From positions 350,046 through 414,045 of the forward strand of contig CACRSC010000004.1 in assembly GCA_902651635.1 (NCBI GenBank): a DNA stretch of 64,000 bases. The letters run 5' to 3'. Origin of the DNA: Mastigamoeba balamuthi (Eukaryota > Evosea > Mastigamoebida > Mastigamoebidae). This document shows positions 54,762 through 64,000 of this stretch, in pieces (position 1 is the stretch's first letter; the number at the start of each line of letters is the position of its first letter). The translations under genes were made by a program, and so were the position numbers. The notes beneath the pieces are model-generated. The model had not been told where the DNA came from. It saw only the letters and a program-made list of their open reading frames with translations, and made no database searches.

Positions 54762-56245
54762 ATGGGAGCGGGCGCCGCGAAGCAGCCGCACTCCATGGCA
54801 GTCACCGCCCCGATCACTCCCGAAACGGACGTCGCGGTCCCCAAGCCGCCGCCAGGTTCCAGAACCGCAACAGTCGCGGAAAACCCGCAAACTCTCAGGC
54901 TCACCGATTCCCGTGGCAGAGCTGGTCGGCAGCGGCAGCAGGCCTCCTGGCCGCGGGCGGCTGGTGCGCTGCTCGGCCTCGGACCTGCGGTGCCCCTGGG
55001 AGGGGTCTGAGCGCGACCAGGCGGACCACGAGGGCAGCTGCCCCTACGTGGCCCTGCGCCCCGTGCTGAGCACCATGTCGGCCCAGGTCACCCGCCTCGA
55101 GCGCGAGCTCGTCGCCATGCGCGGGCGCGACTCGGGGGCCGCGGCCCAGGCGCAGGCCGAGGCGCTGGCGGACTTCGCGGCGGGGGCCGTGCCGATCGAG
55201 TGCCAGGCGCACAGGGACCTCCGCGAGACGAGCCTCGCGGGCGCCGACCTCCGCGGCATCGTCATGACGCGGCGCATACTGCGCTCGTCGGACCTCAGCG
55301 GGGCGGACCTGCGCGACGCGGACCTCACGGCGGCGGACTTGAGCGAGTGCAACCTGCGCGGGGCGGACCTGCGGTGGGCGGTGCTGAAGCGAGCAGAGAT
55401 GCTGGGGGCCGACATCACGGGGGCGCACCTCTTCGGCGCGGATCTCCGCGGCGTTGACCTGAGCGACCGCGACCTGCGCGGCGTCGACCTGCGCGAGACG
55501 GACCTCCGGGGTGCCTCCCTGCGCGGCTCGGACCTCACGGGGGCGCTGCTCGACGGCGCCAAGCTCGACGGCGTGGACAACACCGACGCCCGGTTCAACG
55601 CCTTCCCCGACAGCAAGCTCGTGCAGACGGCGGAGGAGAGCGCGCTGCTGCAGCGCTGGGTGACAGAGGCCGAGGAGGCGGGGACAGACGCGGCTGGCGC
55701 CCCGCGCGCGGTCTACTTCTGCTCGCGCTGGGACGTGTCGTGGCGCGGGACCAGGGACGGCTTCGAGACGAGCGAGTTCCACCGCAGGTGCACGGGCCGC
55801 GGCGCCTGTATCGTTCTCTGCACGCCCACCGACAAGCCCAACTGTGCGGAGCCCCCTGTGAACTCTGCGCGCACTGAACAGCGGCTCCCCCTCGCGCTTG
55901 GCAGGTGTTATCGGAGGGTACACGTCCGTGGGGTTCAGGACGGGGTTCCAGGATAGAGACAAGAAGGCGTTTGTGTTCCAGCTGCGCCCCACGCCCATCA
56001 AAGTCGGCACAAAGGACGCGTCGCTGGCGGTCACGTGCCACGCGGGGTCGGGGCCGACGTTTGGGCGCGGGCTGGACAGGTCGCACGACCTCTTCGTCGC
56101 CGACTGCGCCAACATCGCGACTACGAGCTTCTGCAAGCCGACGGCGGCGTTCGACTACAGCGCCAACGGAGGCCGCAACCTGCTCGGACAGTTCGAGTCC
56201 AGGTTCTCCGTGGCAGAGGTGGAGGTCTGTACGATGAACCCGTAG
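54762..56245 (+). CDS. Zinc finger, coiled coil, pentapeptide repeat and TLDc domain protein
   Basis: Three exons (54762-54855, 54899-55843, 55905-56245) sum to 459 residues in phase. After a short disordered start comes a TRAF-type zinc-finger-like segment (RCSASDLRCPWEG, then DHEGSCPYVALRPVL). A short coiled coil (MSAQVTRLERELVAM) follows, then about 24 pentapeptide repeats of A-D-L-x-x type (for example LSGADLRDADL) at about residues 140-265, a right-handed beta helix. The C-terminus is a TLDc domain: WRGTRDGFETSEFHRRC, GGYTSVGF, KAFVFQLRP and a closing FSVAEVEVCTM. TLDc domains occur in V-ATPase-interacting, oxidation-resistance proteins. No RING is visible, so an E3 ligase role is not supported. 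Confidence 0.82.
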
Positions 56246-56963
56246 CGGTATGAAGCCGAAGGACGTGAATGCGATATGTGTATTGGCCCTGTTGCTCCTC
56301 TGGCCTTCCGTTGTCTTGCGATAGTAGGTCAGAGCACTCTCTGCGTGCTGCTGACACACTTTGGGGGAGCGATTGATGTCGGAAGGTCTGTGTTTCATTA
56401 CGAGAACCGCTCCGCCAAACACCCCGCACCTGAAATGGAAATCCAGAAACGCGGCACACCCGGCCTGCGCAGCCCCGGTGTGCCCTACCCGACTCGGTGC
56501 CCGCCGGTGAGCACAGCTGAGTGTCGTCACCGCCCCTAGATATCCGGTGGCAATCGTGTACCGTGGCGTGTGTATCAGCCCTGCACCTTTAGTTTGTCAT
56601 TATCTATCTCATTTCGACACACCCGCGGGACGACCGACGAAGGCCGTCCATCCCCCCCCCACCACCACCACACGCCACCACCCACGCTGGCACACCCGCC
56701 CTGTGCGCCCCTTCTCCCTCCTCTCCGCTTCGCCCGCTGCCGTTCTTCCTCTTCTTCTCTTTTGCCCCCGCGGCGCTTTCGTTTTCCGCTTTTGATTAAA
56801 GGTGCAGCGGGTGCCCTGCAGAGAGCACAGAAGGGATCGAGATAGAGCGCTTTCCAACGCGTTTGTTTTTCCGCCCCCCCAGAGCACCGTCACTCGCCCG
56901 AGTCTCCCGGCGCTCACTGGGGGTCGCTTGGGCAGCAGGAGCGGCACGCGAATCGGGACCACG
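56246..56963. other. Long intergenic region, no gene seen
   Basis: At 718 bases this is one of the longest gaps in the window. It includes a C-rich low-complexity part (56650-56690) and pyrimidine tracts up to 56770. Frames on both strands are low-complexity and show no domain. It probably holds the TLDc gene 3' end and the promoter or leader of the next gene; a non-coding RNA cannot be ruled out. Confidence 0.35.
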
Positions 56964-58806
56964 ATGCTCTACCCCCGCCGGACCGCTCGGGCGCTGCCCT
57001 GGCGGCCCTTCTGCCAGTTTGTCGCCGTCTGCTGCGTCGTCAGCGCGGCCTGGACCTACGCCCTGGGCACTATCAGCAGCGCCGGCAGCGCCCAGCCCAA
57101 CGGCACCCAGCGCGGCCTCGCGCCCCCCTTCTCGCGCCGCCTCGCGCAGGGCGACGACGCGTCGCTGCCGGCGCAGTCGGCGCGCCACGTGCTGCGCCTG
57201 CCCGAGACGCCCCGCGCGGACCCGCCGCGGCCCAGGGCACTGCCGACGGGCCACGCGGAGCACATCGACGTGCCGCGGCTGCCGCGGCCGCTGACCGCGG
57301 CGCCGCTGTTCAACCCGAGCCCCGCGGTGCCGTGGCCCGCGCTGGACAGCGTGCCGCTGGCGCGCAGGCACGAGCAGAGGAACAGGCAGATGTTCGTCTT
57401 CTTCAGGTGGACGGGCCCGCCGCCCGTCTCGCGCAGCGTCGTCCTCGTCCGCAGGTACGACCTCTCCAGCACCGTCGAGGAGGGCGGCGGCGTCCCCGCG
57501 CGCCTCGGGTCGCTCAAGGCCGGGCCCTTTGTCGCCATCAACGAGACCAGCGGCGCCGCGTGCGACGGCAAGGTACATCGTCTGCATTCGCGTATCTCTG
57601 CCCCCCCCACTCGTTCAGAGACATGCCTTCCCCCCTTCCTTCCTCTTCGCACCCGCCGGGTCCGGGATCCCGGTATCCCAGCGTTAGGCGTGCGGCTGCG
57701 GGCAAAACCGCCCCTTTCCGGGCATTTGTGTGCGCGGGTGGTTGGTGCCGTGCGACTTCGCCCGGCAGTGTGTCCTTGCCCTTACCGCACGGGCCCGACA
57801 ACGGGCACAAAAGAGGGGCCGGTAGGCAACGCACCCGTCCCTCAGGAAACAGACAGTCTTTTCACGTGGAATTGCGAAAAGGGGGAGGGGGGGGCGGTCG
57901 CGTGTTGGTTGCCCCACAGCTGACTCGGGCGCCTCTCGGTTCCAGGAACCGTGCGGCATGGAGGACGCGCGCGGCATCGTGTGGGGTGGGAACCTGGTCG
58001 TCGTGGCCAACGCGCGCAACGGCATCGACGGGCTGCGCGGGATGGTGCTGAGCTACTTCCGCCTCGAGGACGTCTCGCGCGCCTCGTACGCCCACGGCAC
58101 AGGCGGCTGGATGAGGCCCTGGAACATGACGTGGCTGTTCCCGCCCGTCGACTGGCCGCACGAGGAGCAGAGGCGCTGGCAGAAGAACTGGATGCCGTTC
58201 GTCGCGGACAGCGGGCGGCTCAACTTCATACACGGCATCGAGCCGCACACGATCATCGAGTGCGAGACGCCGGGCAGCGGCGCCTGCAGGCAGGCCAGCA
58301 AGGACAGCTGGCCCGAGCTGCCGCGGGTCATCGGGGCCACGGGCGACCTGCGCGGGAGCACCGCCGTCGTCGACAGGGGGCCCGACGTCGACTTCCTGAC
58401 GTGCGGGCACTGGCAGCTGCCGCGCAGCAAGGGCGTCAGGTGCTGCCAGTACAAGTTCTTCTGCTACACGTTCCAGCGCAGGCCGCCGTACGCCGTCACG
58501 GCCATCAGCAGGCCGTTCAGCCTCGGCGACATCGACCCCAACGCGGACCCCAGCGACGTCAACAACACGATGCAGTACCTCAGCGGCATCACGCTCGTCG
58601 GAGACCACTACGTGCTGACGTACAGCACGGGCGACAGGAGCTCGCAGACGGTCACGTTCGAGAGGGACGTGTTCGACGCCCTCGTGGGGCACCACAAGAG
58701 GCCGCACGCTCCTGCGCAGGACCCCCTGGTCCCTCTGGTGCAGCCCGAGAAGCCCCAGCGGAAGAGGAAATCCATCTTCGGCTTCCTGGGCTCGTTCTTC
58801 TTCTGA
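56964..58806 (+). CDS. GH130-like five-bladed beta-propeller, type II membrane protein
   Basis: Two exons (56964-57572, 57946-58806) encode about 489 residues. A signal anchor (FCQFVAVCCVVSAAWTYAL) directs a lumenal enzyme. The C-terminal half has the propeller signatures of GH130-type mannoside phosphorylases: CGMEDARGIVWG, QKNWMPFV, GIEPHTIIEC, GSTAVV, and the closing MQYLSGITLVGDHYVLTYST with GDRSSQTV. GH130 enzymes act on beta-mannosides; related eukaryotic proteins are mostly uncharacterised, so the reaction is inferred. The first 200 residues contain the first blade and a proline-rich stem. The intron is 373 bases, long for this window, and could hide a small exon. The basic tail KRKSIFGFLGSFFF is unusual. 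Confidence 0.65.
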
Positions 58807-58979
58807 TCGACCCGCTGCCGCGAGCACACCCTCCCCCCCTTCGCTATAGCGCCAACGAGCACACACGCACACGCACACACAGAACCTCACCCCGCGCAAG
58901 ACAACGAATGACTAGCATCGCCTCAGTTATCAATTGCTTCTGCTTTCCCGCCTTTATTATGTCATAGTGTTGTAGAAGG

Positions 58980-61900
58980 TCACTTGTTCCCGGTCGTTGA
59001 GTGCGGGCTGATGGCGACGGCCTGGGCGGCCTTGGCGCCGCGGATGATGTAGGTCTGCATCTTGCCGATGCCCTTGACGTCCTTCTCGTGCTCCTCGCAG
59101 TCGAACGAGTCGAACACGAGCTCGTACGTGTTGCGCGACAGCTGGATCTTGTTGGCCGTCCCCGAGCTCTCCATCCTGCTCGCCACGTTGACGTTCATCC
59201 CGAAGATGTCGTAGTTGGGCTTGAGCTGCAGCGACCCCACCACACCGGCGGTCACTGGCCCCGAGTTGATCCCGATGCGGATGCTCAGCTTCTTCCCGGA
59301 CTCGCCGAAGAGCTCCTTGTTGGTCTGCTCCAGCGACCCGATCATGTCCAAAGCGAATGACACCATCTGGACGGGTGAATGTCAATTGCATGCCGGTTCT
59401 TGAGCGTCATACCGAGACAGCTCTTTGCGAGTCCCTCAGGCCCCTCATGTCCTTGGCGCCGTCGGCGATTCCCGTGGCTGCCATGTAGCAGTCCCCGATG
59501 GTTTTGATCTTCTCGATCTCTCTGTACTTCGTCAGAATCATCTGGTCCCTATTCGCGGATCGGTCAGTGAACGACATGCGACGTGGCGCGCGCACCAGCT
59601 CCCAAACAGCTTGTTCAAGGACTTAATGAGGTCGGCGCTGTTGGTCTCCGCAGCCCACGGCGTGAAGTTCACAATGTCCGCGAACAGCATGGTCTGCTCT
59701 CCAGCACAGCCAACTGAGTAAGAAACACAGCGGCGCCCCAAATAGGGGGAGTGTGTGCGCGGACGGACCGCCATCGGGACACTGTCAACGATCGTGGTCT
59801 CGCCGTTTTTGATCCTGTTTGCGACGTGTCGAGGAAGCACACTCAGAAGCAGCGCCTCGTACGACTGCTTCTCCTTGCTCAGCAGCTCTTCCTTCCTCTG
59901 TTGTCCCCCATTTAATGAGCTGCCGCCACAACATGAATACGTGCCTTCTCTCCCGTGTTGTCTCGGATGAACAGTGCGAAGAAGGGCTTGGCCTCCCTGA
60001 AGAAGCCAACCAGGGAGCAGCTAGCGGGGAACAGGGACTCATCCTTCCTCCTGCACTCCACGTCGAATGCAATGGTGATCGCCTCGGTTTTCTCTGCAGG
60101 GAGGGCGTCAGAGAACAGAGAGGGACTGGTGCGCGTTGTGCCTTTGGAGCGGAGCATCTCGGTGATGTGGTCCTGCATGCACGTATTGCCCGCCGACAGG
60201 AGGTTCACGTGCTGGCCCACCAGGTCGGCCATGTTGTACCCGAACACCATCTCCGCGCTCTTGTTCACCGTCTCGATCTGCCCGTTCTGATCGACCTCCA
60301 CGACGGCGTCGATAGCTGCTCGCAGAATGTGTCTGCTCCTCTCCTGAGCGGGCTCTGAGTTGGGCCACAGACGGCGCGTCTCTCGGTGTTACCTTGGAGG
60401 CTTCGGAGGACAGCTCCTTGACGAATCCGTGAAGGACGTAGTTGGCAATCGCCGGTGTCGACTCGACCACAGTGACTGGAAGGATCGAGAACATCCTCCG
60501 AGTCATGTGTAGGTCCTTTGTTAGCCCCGCTGCGACCCAGCGTCAGTCCCAGTGGCACACGCAGTGACAGGTGAGCGTACTTTGCGCTGGCTGCAACACA
60601 AGGGGGAACAGCAGAATGAGGGACGGGAGCATGATGCCGAAGACCAGGTCGATGTCTGCCATCGAGGCCCCAAGTCAGTGCCACGCAAGTGCCAGCACAT
60701 GCTGTCAGGGGTTCGCGCACTTCTGAAAGCGTCGTCGAGCACATGTGGTGCGTCAGCGATGAGAATGTTGCGAGCCCTTTCGAGGTCGATTCCAAGGAAC
60801 ATCTGGACAGATCTGAGTCATTGCGGGTTGGAGTGGAGCTGAACGAACCTCTGTGCTGAGGAACTGTTGGAAAATCGACTGATTATACCCAGTCAGCATG
60901 TCCTGCCCCTCGCACATCGTGTCCACCAGCTGCAGCGATCACTCTGTTGAGCCACGCACTTGTGGGGGACAGCTGCGCACAGAGAGAAACTGGAACATCA
61001 GGCTATCCAACGACAGACAACCATCTTCTGTCTTGTCGGGGCACTTGGGCTTGAACAGCATCTCATCGATCTCTCTCAGCCGGCCCACGCTTCCTGTTAC
61101 TCGTGTTGAGGGGCGGGGCTGTCGCGGGGTGCATACCTTTGAGCCCCATCGACTTGTTCCCAAACTTGACGGACTCGTGGATCATGGAGAGGTCCGAGGC
61201 ACACTGAGCCATCACCTCGAACAGCTGTGTCCGGTTCCATAGGGTCCCGTTGGACAGCGCCTCGAACGCAATTCCCTTCATTCTGAGCTCGTAGGACCAC
61301 CGGACTCCCGCGTAGTTTATCTCGAAAGCCCTACCCTAAAACGGAGGTGGTCAGACCACGGGCGAGAGAGCACGCGGCTGTCGAGTACCATGTACTCGGT
61401 GTTGGTATTGAGGAGAAGTGACGTCAGCAGGGCTATGGCTAGTGCTGCCACGAGGTAGGATAGGAGGAACTTCAACGCCAGCATGATGAACGGGTGCCGC
61501 TTCTGGCTCTTGTGGCCAAACCCCTCCACAGAGGCCCGAATAGGCTGATGTTCCTGCACGCGGCACCCACGTCCCCCCTGTCAGAGAGTGTGCTGGATGG
61601 TAAGGAGATTTCGCACGCTTGACTCGGACGCCGAGGCCAGTTTGTTCATCTTGAGATTGAGGGTCTTGCACAGGACAGCGATGCTGGACTTGGGGATCTG
61701 CAGGAAGAGCTTGTTGACTTGGATCCTCTCCTTGTTCAGCGAATACAGTGCAGGCAGCAGCACCGTGACAAGCACCGCTGCCGGGAGCACGATCGTCACG
61801 CAGAGGATGGCTGTTGCTGTGTGCTTCGTGGCGTCCGTCCTCTCCTGAAAGCGTGTCTGGAAGGCCAGAATGAGGTTGAACGCCCCCGTCCACACTCTGC

Positions 61901-64000
61901 GATGAATGGCCTGTGGTCAGCACCGCCATTGCAAAGCCTAGTGGCCTACTGTAAAATGCCGTTTCGGACGACATAGAAGAAGTCCTGGTTGCTTTCCTTC
62001 ACCTGATCTGGCGGAAGAAGGGCAATCCTCCTCAGCTGGAAACAGTGGTGAGGAAGAGGTCGCGCAGAGGAGAGGGGGTAGCGGCGGTACCATTGTGACG
62101 TAGGTCTCGACAATCCCCCAGAAGTTCTCCTTGTTGGTCTTCACCTGTTCTGTCAGTCCGTTGTACGACTCGGTCTCGATGTTCTCGGACAGCCATGCAG
62201 AGCGCACCGTCTGAGATTAAGTGAGTCGACCTCTGCCATTCAGTGTAAGACGCACAGCACCGGAAGAGTCGGCACTTAAAAACAGCGAGTGCGAAGAGGC
62301 TTCTATCGTGTCAGCGAGCCCGCTGATTTCTGTCCGGATCTGGGACTCGTTCAACGCGATCATGCCACGCGCGGCGAGGTTCAGCTGGCGGGTGTATGTC
62401 CAACTCAACACGAGCAGGCGCCGTATCATAGCTGCCGAGGACATCACGTTGTAGTCGGTGGGCCGCTCCCTGATCTCCGACTTGGCGATGGAATACCTGA
62501 GGGGAGGCAGGCCCATCAGTAATTGCTTGGTCGCGTGCGGCATGCAAAGCGAGACGTGCATTACGATGAGCATGACGACGATGATGGCACACATGAGGTA
62601 GAAGGAGAGGTTAAAGCGCACGAGGGCCTTAGTCTTGTACGCCCCCTCGATCTGCTTCCTCATAGTCGCCTGGTTGGTCTCGGATCCACCCGCGAACTCG
62701 TCCTCGAGGTTATCCCCGGCCTCCGAGAGGCACTGTTCGCTGGTACACGGGTCGTACGACGACAGACCCTCTCCGAAACTGTCTTTTGCGGGCACCGGTT
62801 TCTACGAGGGGTTTGTGAGAAGGGCTGATCCACGAACGAGCGAGGAGGTCACCTTTGGAAGCAGCTCCTCCTCCATTGCAACGGCTGCCTGGCGCACTTG
62901 CGCGGCAAGCGAGTAGTCCTGGGCAACGTCCTTGAGGAAGTGGGCGTACAGTCGCAGCAGTTGCGGAGACGTTTTGTTCCCGGAGGTCGCGCGGAGGAAC
63001 AGCTTCCTGGCCATCTGCTCTGCCTTCTCGAGCTTGTTGATGATGCCAGGGAGCTCCTCGGTGGAGTTGTTCTGGCGCAGGAGCACGGACCAGAAGGCGT
63101 GCAGGTGCTTCAGACACCTAAAGTGGGCCTTCCTGCACGAGGCCACGAGCATCAGCGTGGACTCCTCGGACTTCATCTCGCTCTCCCTCCTAAGCCGGAG
63201 CAGCACGTAGAGGTCCAGCCGCAGATCAATCCTCCATGTCGGAATCACCTATGCGCCTGTGAGCCGAGCGAGCAGACCCCGGTGGCCCTCACCGTCTCTG
63301 AGTGCCGCAGAATGTAGCGTGCGAGCTGCAGGTCGTTCTGTTCCTCAATGAGCCCCTCTGCCAGCGACAGCGCAAGCCTCGCGTCTCCCATGAAAGCGGC
63401 GTTCCCCTTCGCGGCACAAGTGAGCTCGCTCGAAAAAGGGGGAATGGGGACATGAGTACCTTCTTCAGCATCACTATGATAGCTTGAAGGGGCTGGCCCG
63501 TCATCTGTGCGAGGCGGACCTGTGCCAGGTACTGCCACGCGGTGCCCATCTCGTCCTTCTCCTGCTGCGTGATCGAAGACCTGTACGAGGTCCCCAGTTC
63601 CAGCAGCACTGCCTCGGAGAGGTCGTTTTGGCTGTTGCAGACACGGCCCAGCCTCCTCAGGAACGCCCTGGAGGTTGAGTGAGATATGCCTCTCCAGAGT
63701 GTGCGCCCGCATACCTCCGACGAATGATAAGCGCAACAGCGACCAGAGGAACGTGCACAAAAGGAGACGCTAATGCCAACCCGACGACCGATGCGAATCC
63801 GACCTTCGAAGGAATGAACGTTGCGATTGCACTCAGGAGGCCACTGACGTGCGCTCAGAATCGGGTGTGCGCCGTGTGGGATAGCTGCGAGTTGCGTACG
63901 TCCCAGAGAACCCTGCGCACAGGCCCGTGAAGATAATGTGGGCGGTCATCCGGCGGAAAGGAATAATGAGAGACGAGTGCACAGCCATGGCAGCATACAG
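58980..64000 (-). CDS. TmcB-like membrane adenylyl cyclase with PAS domain (N-terminus outside window)
   Basis: Many short exons run from the right edge to the stop at 58980. Near 63800 a membrane helix (SVVGLALASPFVHVPLVAVALII) precedes helical repeats (LGRVCNSQNDLSEAVLLELG; LKHLHAFWSVLLRQ; LLRLYAHFLKDVAQDYSLAA) typical of the tiny-macrocysts (TmcB) family. Then come a helix (LMCAIIVVMLIVMHVSL), an extracellular part, further helices near 61450 and 61770, and a PAS domain (GQIETVNKSAEMVFGYNMAD). The class III cyclase domain ends the protein: LFADIVNFT, KIKTIGDCYMAATG, YDIFGMNVNVASRMES. The Lys of KIKTIG and Asp of YDIFG are the adenine-selecting residues, so the product should be cAMP. An intron at 59898-59944 begins GCACG. 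The other cyclic-nucleotide enzyme in this window is the phosphodiesterase at 46674-50004. Confidence 0.85.

Noticed and set aside
54597-54890. Minus-strand frame near the start of the TLDc gene
   Set aside because: Antisense to the first exon and intron of a gene whose exons join in phase; no domain.
56547-56845. Small proline- and histidine-rich frames before the propeller gene
   Set aside because: They are driven by C-rich low-complexity DNA in the leader and have no recognisable content.
1-64000. Bacterial origin suggested by high G+C and long frames
   Set aside because: Spliceosomal introns, ribosomal P2, snurportin, Furry and LMBD2 homologues are eukaryotic.

Overview
This window is nuclear DNA from a unicellular eukaryote. 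It is G+C-rich (well over half by eye) and very compact, with short intergenic gaps. Most of its genes are interrupted by short introns, usually 32 to 120 bases, which typically begin GTGCG, GTACG or GTGAG, often have a CTAAC-like branch point, and end CAG. The gene content points to a free-living, signalling-rich protist: a TKL-type receptor kinase, a TmcB-like adenylyl cyclase, a transmembrane RGS protein, a sensor phosphodiesterase, a CLU-domain protein, a Furry homologue and a TLDc protein. An amoebozoan, possibly an archamoeba, is my best guess, but I hold it weakly because nothing here is a marker gene.

Layout. 1-4827 (-): adaptor with FAM21-like LFa motifs and a very long charged helix, running off the left edge. 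5473-8908 (+): PP2C-like phosphatase with a long repeat-bearing N-terminus. 9340-11336 and 11932-13680 (+): tandem pair of C2 plus Ser/Thr kinase genes. 13831-15440 (-): membrane-anchored P-loop ATPase. 15785-16123 (-): ribosomal protein P2. 16658-18377 (+): CDP-diacylglycerol synthase. 18643-19338 (-): four-TM protein. 19546-20931 (-): GT92 glycosyltransferase. 21362-24390 (+): CLU-domain protein. 24454-24526 (+): tRNA-Ala(CGC), followed by a 1.4 kb AT-rich island. 25925-33825 (-): Furry-like scaffold with an N-terminal SH3 domain. 34123-36590 (+): receptor-like TKL kinase. 36734-37751 (+): snurportin. 37880-40206 (-): cysteine-rich modular membrane protein. 40396-43602 (+): intronless vWA protein. 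43893-46437 (+): CHASE4-like/RGS membrane protein. 46674-50004 (-): sensor phosphodiesterase. 50180-52839 (+): LMBD2. 53131-54482 (+): DUF5692-like membrane protein. 54762-56245 (+): zinc finger, pentapeptide and TLDc protein. 56964-58806 (+): GH130-like propeller. 58980-64000 (-): TmcB-like adenylyl cyclase, running off the right edge.

The functional theme is signal reception and cyclic-nucleotide control. One predicted receptor makes cAMP, another destroys cyclic nucleotide, a third carries an RGS domain that could tune G proteins, and a fourth is a receptor kinase. Soluble kinases and a phosphatase lie close by. This is co-occurrence, not an operon; each gene looks separately transcribed. 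Housekeeping genes (P2, CDP-DAG synthase, snurportin, LMBD2, tRNA-Ala) are interspersed.

The most unusual observations are: the SH3-Furry fusion; the cysteine-rich receptor built from symmetrical phase-1 exons; tandem kinase paralogues that differ by three whole introns while exon lengths are otherwise kept; repeated GC-AG introns; the LFa-motif adaptor; the pentapeptide-TLDc architecture; and the AT-rich island beside the tRNA gene. All exon models were built by eye from frame, phase and splice consensus.
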